Shown: positions 45,362 through 54,495 of the stretch, piece by piece
How the letters are laid out: each line of letters starts with the position of its first letter
How positions within the stretch are numbered: the stretch's first letter is position 1
DNA from: Jiella marina
Lineage (GTDB): Bacteria > Pseudomonadota > Alphaproteobacteria > Rhizobiales > Rhizobiaceae
Direction of reading: 5' to 3'
DNA: 64,000 bases
Assembly (NCBI RefSeq): GCF_024359545.1
Contig: NZ_JAKQZG010000002.1
Location: forward strand, 434,001 to 498,000
Notes under the pieces: model-generated
Database searches by the model: none
Told to the model about the DNA's origin: nothing
What the model saw: the letters and a program-made list of their open reading frames with translations, nothing else
Made by a program: the position numbers and the translations under genes

Positions 45362-48300
45362 TCACCGCGCTTCTTCGGGCCGAAGCCCGGCGGGGCCGTC
45401 CTCCTCCTCGCCGCTCGGGAGGCTGACGCCGGAGAAGTCGGCGAGGATCGTATAGGCCGCCGGCACGATGAACAGGACGAGCACGGTCGTCACCATCAGG
45501 CCGAAGGCGAGGCTCGTAACCAGCGGGATCAGCGTCTGAGCCTGAAGCGACTGCTCCGTCAGAAGCGGCAGCAGCCCCGCGATGGTGGTGAGCGAGGTGA
45601 GCATGATCGCCCGGAAGCGCGCGCCGCTCGCAAGCACGGCCGCCTCGGCAACGCTTTGCGTTCGGCCGTGATGGTACTTGATGAAGGCCACCAGAAGGAT
45701 CGAATTGTTCACCACGATGCCCCCGAGCGCCAGGAAGCCCAGCATCGACGGCATGGTGAAGTCGATGCCGAGCAGCATGTGACCGCCCACCGCGCCGATG
45801 AAGGAGAAGGGCACGATGATCATCACCACGATCGGCTCCAGATAGCTGCGGAACTGGAACGACAGCAGCAGATAGATGCCGACGATGCCGAGCGCGAAGC
45901 CGCGCAGCATCGAAGCCTGGGTTCGCTCGGCATCGGCATTGGCGCCTTCGAATTCGGCCCTGACCGTCGGATAGCGATCTAGGAGGCCGGGCAGGAACTC
46001 GGTCCGCGTCTCGGCCAGGATTTCCGTCGAGTTGCCGAGGCGGCTGTCGAGTTCGCCCTGGATCGTCACCGTGCGCTGGCCGTCGATCCGCCGGATGCGC
46101 GAAAAGCCGCGCGTGGTCTCGATCCGCGCCACGGTCGAAAGCGGAACCTGGCTGCCATCCGCCGTCGTGATGGTGAAGGCGTCGAGGTCGGCGAGCGAAT
46201 CCCGGCTTTCGGGATCGAGAATCACCGTGATGTCGTAGCCCTCGCCCCCCACTTCGATCTCGTCCACGGTCGAGCCCTGGAAGGCGGAGCGGATCTGATC
46301 GGCGATGGTGCGCCCGGTGATGCCCAGAGGCGCGGCGCCCTCGCGCAGGGTGATCTGCAGCTCCGGCTTGCCGGGCCTTAGATCGGTCATGACGTTGTAG
46401 ACGCCCCGATAGCGGCGGAACCAGGCGGCAAGCTCGTTCGCCGCCTCCGAGAGCTGGTCGAGATCTGAGCCGGCCAGCCGGACGTCGATCGCCCGGCCGC
46501 CGGGGCCGAAAGACCCCTCGGTGAAGTTCAGCGTGACCACATCGGCGATCGGCCCGGCTTCCTCCTGCCACAGGGAGAGGATTTGGGCGATTTCGGTCGT
46601 TCGGGTCTCGGAGTCCAGCAGGTCGGCGACGATGGTCGCCACATGCGGGCCGCTCTCGCCGACATCCTGGTTGAAATTGTAGCGATGGGTAACGTTGAGG
46701 ACGAGCGGTCCGCCACCCGGCTCCTCGGCACTCAGCCGCTCGTTGACGCGCTCAAGCGCCCCGCTTACATCGGCGACCACCTCTTCGGTGCGCGAAAGCG
46801 GCGTGCCCGGCGGCATCATGACCCGCGCTTCGATGACGTTCCCGTCAATGTCCGGAAAGGGTGAGAACTTGATCCAGCCGGCGGCGAGCGCCGCATAGGT
46901 CAGGATCAGCATGGCGACGGAAAGGCCCATGGTCAGATAGCGCCATGAGACGGCGAGCCGCGCGAGCGGCATGACGACGCCCTCGCGGGTTTTCTCCAAG
47001 AGCCGGTTCGCTCCTGCCTGGACGCGGCCGGTCAGACTTTTCCCGCCGGACAAGGACTGTTTCAGATGGTGCGGCAGGATCAGGAACGCCTCGACCAGCG
47101 AGATGACCAGCACGAACAGCATGACCACCGGCACGACGCGCAGGATCTGGCCGATCTCGCCCTGAAGAAAGGCGAGCGAGCCGAAGATGCAGGCGGTGGT
47201 CGCGAAGGAGGCGAAGACCGACGGCCAGACCTGCATGGCGCCGTCGATACACGCGCGAAGCGGCGACTTGCCGTCGGCGCGGTGGCTGGCGATGTTCTCG
47301 GCAATCACGATCGCGTCGTCCATCAGGATGCCGATGACGATCAGAAGCCCGACCATCGTCAGCATGTTGATGGAATAGCCGACCAGCACCATCAGGAAGA
47401 AGCCGCCCGCGAAGGAGACCGGCAGGCTCGCCGTCACCCAGAGCGAATAGCGCAGGCCGAAGAACAGCCACAGCACCAGGAACACCAGGGCAAGACCCTG
47501 CAGCGCATTGCGGATCAGAAGATTGAGCCGGTCGGAGACGACGGAGGAAATATCGTTGGTGATCACCATCGAGACGCCCGGCGGCGCGCTCTCTCTGGCA
47601 TCCTCCAGAAAGGCGTCGAGCCGGTCGAAAACTTCGAGCGTGTCCTGTTCGGCCGTCTTGGTGACGGAGAGGATCGCGGCCGGATTGCCGTTGAAGGTCA
47701 GTTGCGCCTCGTCCAGCGCAAAGCGCTCCTCGATTTCTGCGAGGCTCCCCAGACGGACCTGCCCGCCGCTCGCGCTGGAGACGACGATGATCTCGCGAAA
47801 TTCCTCGGGGCTGCGCCGTTCTCCGGCATAACGCACCAGGAAGTCCCGGTCCTCGGTCTCCAGACTGCCGGAGGGCAGGTCGAGGGATTCCTGCTGGACC
47901 GCCCGCGCAACGTCGGTCACCGAAACGTTGAGAGCCCTCAGCTTCTCGCGCGAGAGGGCGATCCGGATCTCCTTGTCGGAAAAGCCAAGAACGTCGACCT
48001 TCGGAATGCCGCCCCAGCGCAGCATGCGGTCGCGCAGATCCTCCGCATAGGCTTTGAGATGCACCCGGTTGGCCGGTCCGGTGACGGCGACCGAGGCGAC
48101 GAGATCGGTGAGCCCCAGCTGGCTCACCACGGGGCGTTCAACGCCTTCGGGAAAATCGGCGATCCCGTCGACGGCCGTGGTGATATCGGCGGTGAAACGG
48201 TCGAGGGTGACGGCGGCGGTCTTTTCGACGGTGATGCTCGCGACGCTCTCGCGCGCCTCGCAGGTCACTTGCGACACGTCGTTGACCGCGTCGATCGCAT

Positions 48301-48499
48301 CCTCGACCCGGCCGCAGACCGCATCCTCGATCTCCTCGGGCCGGCTGCCGGGCCAAGCCAGGGTGACACGGACCTCGTCGGGCGCGATGCGGGGGAAGGT
48401 CTCGCGCTGGAGCGTCGGATAGGAGGCAAGTCCGATCGCCAGGATGGCCAGCATCAAGAGGTTGGCGGCCGTCGGATGGCGGATGAAATAGGCGATCAC
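45362..48499 (-). CDS. RND-family efflux pump inner membrane transporter
   Basis: A 1045-residue RND permease with twelve helices and two large periplasmic loops, the standard AcrB/MexB-like size. N-terminus MIAYFIRHPTAANLLMLAIL; porter-domain segment LAWPGSRPEEIEDAVCGRVEDAI; the proton-relay Asp pair in GILMDDAIVIAENI of helix 4. The GTG start overlaps the adaptor stop codon (GTGA). C-terminal tail is acidic (GEEEDGPAGLRPEEAR). It exports drugs or lipids with the MFP adaptor; no outer-membrane channel gene is beside it. Confidence 0.92.
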   Translation of the reverse strand: MIAYFIRHPTAANLLMLAILAIGLASYPTLQRETFPRIAPDEVRVTLAWPGSRPEEIEDAVCGRVEDAIDAVNDVSQVTCEARESVASITVEKTAAVTLDRFTADITTAVDGIADFPEGVERPVVSQLGLTDLVASVAVTGPANRVHLKAYAEDLRDRMLRWGGIPKVDVLGFSDKEIRIALSREKLRALNVSVTDVARAVQQESLDLPSGSLETEDRDFLVRYAGERRSPEEFREIIVVSSASGGQVRLGSLAEIEERFALDEAQLTFNGNPAAILSVTKTAEQDTLEVFDRLDAFLEDARESAPPGVSMVITNDISSVVSDRLNLLIRNALQGLALVFLVLWLFFGLRYSLWVTASLPVSFAGGFFLMVLVGYSINMLTMVGLLIVIGILMDDAIVIAENIASHRADGKSPLRACIDGAMQVWPSVFASFATTACIFGSLAFLQGEIGQILRVVPVVMLFVLVISLVEAFLILPHHLKQSLSGGKSLTGRVQAGANRLLEKTREGVVMPLARLAVSWRYLTMGLSVAMLILTYAALAAGWIKFSPFPDIDGNVIEARVMMPPGTPLSRTEEVVADVSGALERVNERLSAEEPGGGPLVLNVTHRYNFNQDVGESGPHVATIVADLLDSETRTTEIAQILSLWQEEAGPIADVVTLNFTEGSFGPGGRAIDVRLAGSDLDQLSEAANELAAWFRRYRGVYNVMTDLRPGKPELQITLREGAAPLGITGRTIADQIRSAFQGSTVDEIEVGGEGYDITVILDPESRDSLADLDAFTITTADGSQVPLSTVARIETTRGFSRIRRIDGQRTVTIQGELDSRLGNSTEILAETRTEFLPGLLDRYPTVRAEFEGANADAERTQASMLRGFALGIVGIYLLLSFQFRSYLEPIVVMIIVPFSFIGAVGGHMLLGIDFTMPSMLGFLALGGIVVNNSILLVAFIKYHHGRTQSVAEAAVLASGARFRAIMLTSLTTIAGLLPLLTEQSLQAQTLIPLVTSLAFGLMVTTVLVLFIVPAAYTILADFSGVSLPSGEEEDGPAGLRPEEAR

Positions 48500-49917
48500 A
48501 GGTTCGAACCCGCCTCTTCGACGACGCCCTGCTCGGCAAGGCTCGTCTCCAGCGCCTCGTCGCGCGTGGCGCGAAGCAGCATGCCTTCCATGGCCGGTAG
48601 GAGATCGGTCACGACGACGCGGTCGCCGGGCTCGATACCCTCACGCACCACGACGACGCCGTCCTGGGAGAGCCCGGTCTCGACAGGGACGATCTCCAGC
48701 CTGTCGTCCGCGCCGACGAGATAGACCTTGCCGTCATGGAGCGCCGAACGCGGGATCACGATCTGGCCCTCCAGGGGCCTTGCCCGCAACTCGACTTCGA
48801 CGAACAGGCCTTTCGTCAAAGGCGGGCGCCGCCCGGCACTTGCTGTCCGCCAGGTGTTGTCGGCCGAGACGATGACGCCGACCGTGCGCGTCTTCAGATC
48901 GATCGTGTCCGACAGGCGCGAGACCTCGGCCGGCCAGGTGACGGAGATGGAATCCGCCTCGAGGCGGATCGTCGCCGAAAAGCCCAGGCGTTCGAGAATC
49001 TGGCGGATGTCGGTCGTGGTCATCGGGGTCGATTCCGCTTCGCTGAGCGCGGCCGCCCGCGCCAGCTTGGCGAATTCGGTGATCGGGATCTGCGCTTCCA
49101 CTTCCGAGGTCGCGATGCTGTCCGCCGTCGCCAGCGTGCTGCCCGCCTGGGCGAATTGCGAGACCTCCGCCGAAACCTCGGAAATGCGTGCATCGAAGGG
49201 CAGGGTGATCGTCGTGCGATCGAGGTTCAACTGCGCCTGCCGCAGCTCCAGCTCGTTTAGCCGCTTCTGTTCCTGAAGCGCCTTGCGTTGCGAGGGGAGC
49301 AGGCTGAGCGTGTTCTCGATCTCCTGGACCCGCTTTTGCTGTGCGAGAGACTCGCGCTGGTCCTGATCGAGCGTGTTGGCCGAGACCGTTCCGGTTTCGG
49401 CGAGCCGGCGTCTGCGGTCGGATTCGCGCTCGCGGATATCGAGTGCCCGCTGCTCGATCTCCAGATTGGCGCGCAGATTGGCTTCGTTGGCGTCCATTTC
49501 GGCCAGCTGGGCCTCGACGCGGCTGATATTCGCCTGGGCTCTGGCGACGGCGATTTCGTAGTCGGCGGGCGAGATGCGAAAGATCTCGGTGCCCTCGTCC
49601 AGGATCGCACCGCGTTTCAGCTGGGGATTGACGTAGGCGATCTCGCCGGAGGCCTGGGCGACGGCCTTCCAGGTCCGGCCCGGCTCGACGGAACCGAAAC
49701 CGCTCACGCGCGGCACGATCTCGCTCTCGCGGGCGACGATGACCCGGACATTGGCGGCATCCTCGACGCGCTCTTCGGTCACCGGCGGCTGGCGTTGTCC
49801 CGTCGCCCAGACCGCCACGAGGACCGCGAGAATGATCGGCGGAAGAAAAAGCAGCTTGCGCCACATGGAATGATCGATCGTCCCTGGTTTCGGCCGCGAG
49901 GGACCGCGTTTCGTCAT
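48496..49917 (-). CDS. RND efflux periplasmic adaptor (membrane fusion protein)
   Basis: A 473-residue MFP/HlyD-type adaptor. One N-terminal membrane anchor (residues 19-40, MWRKLLFLPPIILAVLVAVW); lipoyl-like halves around VSGFGSVEPGRTWKAVAQASGE; a long coiled coil (about residues 120-235, rich in Glu/Arg/Gln); then a beta-barrel domain and the C-terminal membrane-proximal domain. It bridges the RND pump to an outer membrane channel. Start ATG 49917 is as annotated; an internal Met at the anchor (residue 18) is an alternative. Confidence 0.9.
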   Translation of the reverse strand: MTKRGPSRPKPGTIDHSMWRKLLFLPPIILAVLVAVWATGQRQPPVTEERVEDAANVRVIVARESEIVPRVSGFGSVEPGRTWKAVAQASGEIAYVNPQLKRGAILDEGTEIFRISPADYEIAVARAQANISRVEAQLAEMDANEANLRANLEIEQRALDIRERESDRRRRLAETGTVSANTLDQDQRESLAQQKRVQEIENTLSLLPSQRKALQEQKRLNELELRQAQLNLDRTTITLPFDARISEVSAEVSQFAQAGSTLATADSIATSEVEAQIPITEFAKLARAAALSEAESTPMTTTDIRQILERLGFSATIRLEADSISVTWPAEVSRLSDTIDLKTRTVGVIVSADNTWRTASAGRRPPLTKGLFVEVELRARPLEGQIVIPRSALHDGKVYLVGADDRLEIVPVETGLSQDGVVVVREGIEPGDRVVVTDLLPAMEGMLLRATRDEALETSLAEQGVVEEAGSNL

Positions 49918-50187
49918 CGCAGCCCATCATCGCGTTTCCATTGGCCCCTGCGCAAGGCTTTGGGCTCGATCCGAGATGTGCAGGACCTCCGGGACCCTGC
50001 CGCTCCGGTCCGGCCATCACAACAGCGTCGGCCGCGATCGCACGTCCTTGTGACCCGCATGGCCGGTCATGCAGGGGTCTGTTGACGAACCAGGCGTCGC
50101 AGGCGGGGAGCGGACACCGATCGCTTCGGCCGCTCGGTCACTGCGTTAAACGGTCCTTTGCGCCTCCCGTCGGACGCCCATGCTCTA
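49918..50187. other. Gap between RND adaptor and IS element
   Basis: These 270 bases upstream of the RND operon presumably carry its promoter. No gene, repeat or clear operator is visible. Confidence 0.5.
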
Positions 50188-50201
50188 GGTCGCGTCTGCA
50201 T

Positions 50202-50639
50202 TCATCTGAGCCAGATCATGGCACATGCGAGATGGACGAAGCCCATGAATGCGGGAAGCGTCTTCTCGCAGCGGAGTGCGATCCGTCGGAAGCGCTTGAG
50301 CCGGTTGAAGAAGCATTCGATCTGATGGCGCTCCTTGTAGAGCGTCCAGTCGATCGGGTGGGTCCGCTTGCGCGTCGGGTTGGCCTTGATCTGCGCTGTT
50401 GCGCCGAGATCTTCGGCGATGAAGGCGCGTAGGGCATCGCTGTCATAGGCGGCGTCGGCGATGACGTGGTCGACGCCCAACAGCCCCTCAAGAAGGCCCT
50501 GCGCCTGAGGGCAGTCCCCGCGCTGGCCGGGCGTTGGTCGCACACGAAGCGGCAGGCCGATCGCATCGACGGCCGCATGCAGCTTGGTGGTCAGGCCGCC
50601 GCGCGAGCGTCCGATGGCGGCAGCCTGAGCCCCCCTTTT
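50202..50639 (-). CDS. IS5-family transposase, second frame (orfB)
   Basis: The C-terminal part of the transposase is read after a -1 frameshift. It begins QAAAIGRSRGGLTTKLHAAVDAIG, and includes the second catalytic Asp in VIADAAYDSD and the catalytic Glu in YKERHQIECFFNRLKRF, which fits the Y(2)R(3)E(6)K signature of the IS4/IS5 groups. The end, FVHLACAMIWLR, is the usual C-terminus. No stop separates it from the slippery run at 50630-50640. Confidence 0.85.
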   Translation of the reverse strand, partial: KRGAQAAAIGRSRGGLTTKLHAAVDAIGLPLRVRPTPGQRGDCPQAQGLLEGLLGVDHVIADAAYDSDALRAFIAEDLGATAQIKANPTRKRTHPIDWTLYKERHQIECFFNRLKRFRRIALRCEKTLPAFMGFVHLACAMIWLR

Positions 50640-50959
50640 TCTCCGCTCGCATCGGTGTGGACTTTCGAGATGGTGCTGTCGACGAGGACGTATTCGAAGT
50701 CTGGGTCTTCAGCCAGGCTCTCGAACAGTCGCTCCCAGACACCGGCATGCGACCAGCGCCGGAACCTTGCATGGACACCGGTCCATTTGCCGAACTGAGG
50801 CGGCAGATCGCGCCAACGCGCTGCGTTGTAGGCCATCCAGAGAATCGCATCGACAAATAGTCTGTTGTCGATGCCGCTGCGTCCGGGATCGCTGCGTTTG
50901 CCGGGAAGCAGGCCCTCTACGCGCGCCCACTGCTGATCGGTCAGGGTTCGTCGGCTCAA
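50591..50959 (-). CDS. IS5-family transposase, first frame (orfA)
   Basis: The N-terminal frame gives RRTLTDQQWARVEGLLPGK, the typical start of IS427-type transposases, and contains the first catalytic Asp in YVLVDSTISKVHTD. A TTG at 50959 is the likely start; the frame continues open beyond the element. On the minus strand the sequence GAAAAAGGGGGG (50630-50641) is the probable -1 slippage site joining orfA and orfB. Confidence 0.8.
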   Translation of the reverse strand: MSRRTLTDQQWARVEGLLPGKRSDPGRSGIDNRLFVDAILWMAYNAARWRDLPPQFGKWTGVHARFRRWSHAGVWERLFESLAEDPDFEYVLVDSTISKVHTDASGEKGGLRLPPSDARAAA

Positions 50960-51029
50960 AATCGCTCTCCGTTTGCGATCTTGAATCAAATTCAGAGCCG
51001 GAACGGAATCCTCTGAATGCAGACGCGAC

Positions 51030-52606
51030 CTAGTGGGTCGAGACCGGCAGCTTTCGGATCCAGGCAAGCAGCGCCGCGTCGTCGGTCATGTCGCCCTTGT
51101 AGACGAAAGCCGGCAATTGCGGCTGGTTGGATCCGCGGGCCCGATCCCGGTAGACCTTCATCGGCGTCGTCGCTCTGACCAGCTTGCTGGGGAGTACCAT
51201 GTGGTGGGCTTCCAGATAGAAACTGTCGGCATAGGTCTGGTGGCCGATCTGGATGCCCCCGATCGCCTTCCAGAGATCGATCGAGGTGAGGCAGGAGGAG
51301 GCGCATCGATAATTGGTGAGAAGATAGACCGGGCCGGCCATCGGATTTTTCGCGGCCTTCGCGGCGCCTGACGGCTGGCCGGTCTCGTCCTTCTCGCGCC
51401 AGAACGGCTTGCCGGCAGTAAGCGATTGCCGCATGCCGGCGGCGACCGTCTCGAGTTCGGCCGTCAGTTTCGCCGGGCGCTTGGATTTCTCGAACGTCTT
51501 GGCATAGCTCTCGACCAGCGCCGTATTGCCCTTCGAGGCCCGCCAGTCCACCGTGTCGTTGCCCGGTTTGGGATGGGCTTCGATCCAGTCTTTTCCCCAG
51601 AGAATTCGCGCGATCTCCTCGCTCCAATAGGACGATCCGCCGCCATTGCCCCGGACGTCGAGCACCACGAAGGGCGCGGCCCGAAGCGCGTCCTGTTCCT
51701 TGCGCGCCTTGGCGATGATCCTGGTGAGGCCCTTGAACGGGACACTGCCCTCACGGCCATTGAAGGACGACATGGACAGCCAGTACCCCCCGCCCGGCAG
51801 AGCGCGCATGGCGAAGGGCGGCCGCACGTCCTGGCGCAGGCGCGTGAGGGCTTCCGCGATCTTCTCCGCCGCGATCGGCCGCCAGGCGAGATCGTAGTTC
51901 CGCGCCTTGCCGTCGACCTCGAAGCGACAGCTTTGCGGCCGCTTGGCCCATGGATTCCCGTAATCGATGAAGAGCTTCGGCCCTTCCTCGATCCGTTGGG
52001 CAGGCAGGAACCAGAGTCCTTTGAAGGCTCCGATCCGGGTTTCGGCCAGCGTCTCGGCCGCGACACCGTCGCACCGAGCGGCGGCAGCGCAGGAGCGCCC
52101 GACGGCGCCGCCTCGCCCTCTGGCTTTGCGACCTCGGCCACGACCTGATCCGCGTCCCGGTATCGTGTGAGAAAGCCCGGCCACTCGGTGGAGAAGGCAA
52201 AGGACTTGTCGGTCATGTCGACGGCCACGTGACCATCGTTGAAGCTCGCCGCGAGGCCGGCCATGGCGAACCACCAGCCTTCGCGCGAATCGGCGGTTTC
52301 CGCGCGCTGCAGGGCCAGGTCGCGAGCGGCCTCGACCTGGGCTTTGAAGCCGGGGTTCTTCTTGTCGAAGACGCCGGGGTGATCGGCCATGATGAAGGCG
52401 ACCATCGCCTCGACATCGCCCTTCAGCGTCGCCGACCAATCGCGCGCCTTCTGCGTCTCGCCGGCGGCCGGAAGCGCCATGGCGAGGATACCGGCGAGCG
52501 AGAGCGCGCCAAGCGACAGGCCCGTCCGCCGTGTCCGGCGGTGATTCTCGGCCTGGCCCTCAAGCCTCGTCTCGCACGTCATGCTTCGCTCCACCTGCCG
52601 TTCCAT
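51030..52606 (-). pseudogene. S41-family peptidase, frameshifted and abutting IS
   Basis: The N-terminal part from ATG 52606 has a signal-type hydrophobic segment (LSLGALSLAGILAMALPAAGE), then MVAFIMADHPGVFDK and NDGHVAVDM. Near 52075-52085 the reading frame changes: the first frame leaves at GAPALPPLGA and the C-terminal frame continues VAAETLAETRIGAFKG. The C-terminal part has VLDVRGNGGGSSYWSE and YLLTNYRCASSCLTS, the S41 substrate-binding and catalytic Ser region. The stop TAG (51030-51032) is made of the IS target duplication and the last IS base, so the original end is lost or changed. A single-base assembly error is an alternative to a real frameshift. Confidence 0.75.
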
Positions 52607-52870
52607 GCAGGCTGCGAATATTCCGCACCGGCTGTTAAGGCCATGTTACGAGGGGAAAAGCGCGCGCCGAGTTCGGGGCGGCGGGTTCTTCGGAAACCCG
52701 ATTTGGTCACTGCCGGACGGAAATCGAAGACTCTACTGAAAGAAGCGGAGAATCGGCGCTCATTTGCGGAACGCAATAACGCGCTCCGGCTACAAAGCGC
52801 TGGGCGCAACCGGCCAGTCGATCATCCAAATCTCATAAAGCGGCTGGTGCCCAGGAGAGGCATCATTTCA

Positions 52871-52995
52871 TGTCTCTTGCCAGATGTCTCAACTCTTATG
52901 AGGCTGTCTCATGATGTCTCGTTTATAGATTAAATCACTGATTTTAAAGCGTATGATATGTCAACAAGGCTGCCGAAAACGTCTCTTTGTGTCTC
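52871..52995. repeat. Five TGTCTC repeats upstream of the integrase
   Basis: TGTCTC occurs at 52871, 52885, 52905, 52915 and 52990, all in the same orientation, inside the AT-richer 476-base gap 52607-53082. Spacings are 14, 20, 10 and 75. They could be arm-type integrase binding sites or repressor sites of the integrated island. No tRNA gene or attachment core was recognised in this gap. Confidence 0.55.
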
Positions 52996-53034
52996 ACTGG
53001 ATCTCATTCTCGTTCACCACCTCTCGCGAAAATT

Positions 53035-53051
53035 TACGTACAAAATACGTA
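53035..53051. promoter_or_regulatory. Twin TACGTA operator in front of the integrase
   Basis: TACGTA-CAAAA-TACGTA: two identical palindromic hexamers 11 bases (about one helical turn) apart, 32 bases before the integrase ATG at 53083. The geometry suits a dimeric repressor or integrase autoregulation. Confidence 0.5.
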
Positions 53052-53082
53052 CAGATGGTATGGTGCCCGAAAGGGGAGTGCC

Positions 53083-54279
53083 ATGCTGACTGCGATGAAA
53101 CTGCGCGCGATCAAGCCGAACGGAAAAATCCAGAACCACACTGATGGCGGCGGGCTTTATCTGCGGGTGTCGGCCGCGGGGAAAATGACCTGGCGGCTGG
53201 AGTATGCCGTCAACGGCCGGCGATCTTCGGCCACGCTCGGAGAGTATCCCGAGATGTCGCTTGCCGAAGCCCGAAACGAGCGGGGACGGATCAAGGCGGA
53301 TGCGAAAGCCGGTGTCATTCACGCGCCGAAGCCCGCCGCGCCTGAACAGGCGACAACATTCGGAGATATGGCGAGTCTCTACCTCGCTTCATTGAAGAAG
53401 AAGGACCCGGCCGCGCAAACGCTTCAGAAGAACACTTGGCTACTGGAAACGCTGGCCGAGCCGCTCCACCGAAAGCCGATCGCTGATATCCGGGCACGGG
53501 ATATCCTGCCGATCATCGAAGGCGTTGCGCATTCCGGTCGGCGAGAGAGTGCCGTTCGCCTTCGCGGCCGGATTGGTGCTGTCTTTGATCTTGCGATCGT
53601 TCGAGGCGAGATTGAGATGAACCCGGTGTCATCCCTCAAGGCCGTCTTGCCGAGGGTCGAGGTCGAGAGCACAGCCGCGATCACCGACGAGCAAGAATTC
53701 GGCAAGTTGCTGGCCGCTATCGAGGGCTACCCTGATCCCAGCATCCGACATGCGCTTCAGCTTCAGGCGTTCTGCTATCCTCGACCCGTCGAAACGAGGA
53801 TGGCCCGCTGGTCCAATATCGATCTGAAAGAAGCAGTCTGGACGATCCCGAAAGAGGTCGCGAAGATGCGTCGAGAGCATCTGATCCCCCTTTCGGCACA
53901 AGCGGTCGCGGTCTTTCAAGCGCAGCAGGAAATCAGCGGAGACAACGACTTCGTGTTTCCGAACCGCTATCGAAACAAGCATCCGATGATCAGCGAGAAT
54001 GCGATGAACTATGCCTTGCAGAAGCTCGGCTACGGCAAGGGGGTGCATACCGCCCACGGATTTCGCTCATCGGCCTCAACTATCCTCAATGAACGCGGCT
54101 GGCGTTTCGACGTGATCGAGGCCAGTCTTGCGCATGTTGACATGAACGCCGTTCGGTGTGCCTACAACCGTGCGCTCTACTGGAAGGAGCGAGTCGAGAT
54201 GGCGACCGCCTGGGCGGCTCTATGCGAGGAGTTTAAGAGAAGAGGAAAGCGCAAGCTGGAGTTGGAAGAGATTATCTGA
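53083..54279 (+). CDS. P4-type tyrosine-family integrase
   Basis: A 398-residue site-specific recombinase with an N-terminal DUF4102 arm-binding domain (LTAMKLRAIKPNGKIQNHTD, GGLYLRV) and a SAM-like core-binding domain (about residues 100-180). The catalytic domain has the first Arg in CYPRPVETRMARWSNID, then HGFR (H-x-x-R) and the Tyr in VRCAYNRALYWKER. The usual RPGELR motif is somewhat altered (RPVETR) but its Arg is kept. Such integrases mobilise genomic islands, often at tRNA genes. The ATG at 53083 has an AAGGGGAG site. The gene marks the left part of the island to the right. Confidence 0.9.
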   Translation: MLTAMKLRAIKPNGKIQNHTDGGGLYLRVSAAGKMTWRLEYAVNGRRSSATLGEYPEMSLAEARNERGRIKADAKAGVIHAPKPAAPEQATTFGDMASLYLASLKKKDPAAQTLQKNTWLLETLAEPLHRKPIADIRARDILPIIEGVAHSGRRESAVRLRGRIGAVFDLAIVRGEIEMNPVSSLKAVLPRVEVESTAAITDEQEFGKLLAAIEGYPDPSIRHALQLQAFCYPRPVETRMARWSNIDLKEAVWTIPKEVAKMRREHLIPLSAQAVAVFQAQQEISGDNDFVFPNRYRNKHPMISENAMNYALQKLGYGKGVHTAHGFRSSASTILNERGWRFDVIEASLAHVDMNAVRCAYNRALYWKERVEMATAWAALCEEFKRRGKRKLELEEII

Positions 54280-54495
54280 ACGTCTGCTCCCTGCGAAAAC
54301 CTGGCGTCGCAACTTTTCGGTTGGGTTTCGCCACCGACTCAATGGCTGTCGCCCGGACAATCCGATAGATTGCTCCCTATAGCGGCCTAAAGGTGCAATT
54401 CGGCATACCGAAGCTCAGCCAGGCTGCACTTGCATTTTGAGGCTCTGCCAATCCAATGTAACCAGGGATTGCTCTGATTCGGGGGGAGGAGCTTC

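Larger units (their letters stand above)
50188..51030 (-). mobile_element. IS5-family insertion sequence (843 bases)
   Basis: The element is bounded by perfect 17-base terminal inverted repeats, GGTCGCGTCTGCATTCA at 50188-50204 and its complement at 51014-51030. The flanks are TA on both sides (50186-50187 and 51031-51032), a 2-base target duplication; the larger sequence CTAG at both junctions fits the YTAR-type target of this family. Inside are two transposase frames in the IS427-like arrangement. It looks complete and intact, and has landed at the 3-prime end of an S41 peptidase gene. Confidence 0.88.

Noticed and set aside
48501-48511. GGTTCGAACCC resembling a tRNA T-loop
   Set aside because: It lies in the last codons of the RND adaptor gene and no acceptor, D or anticodon arms can be folded around it.
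51033-51371. Plus-strand open frame opposite the S41 peptidase
   Set aside because: No family features; it lies opposite the conserved C-terminal part of the protease.
52871-52995. TGTCTC repeats as a CRISPR array
   Set aside because: The repeats are only six bases, the spacing is irregular, and no cas genes are present.
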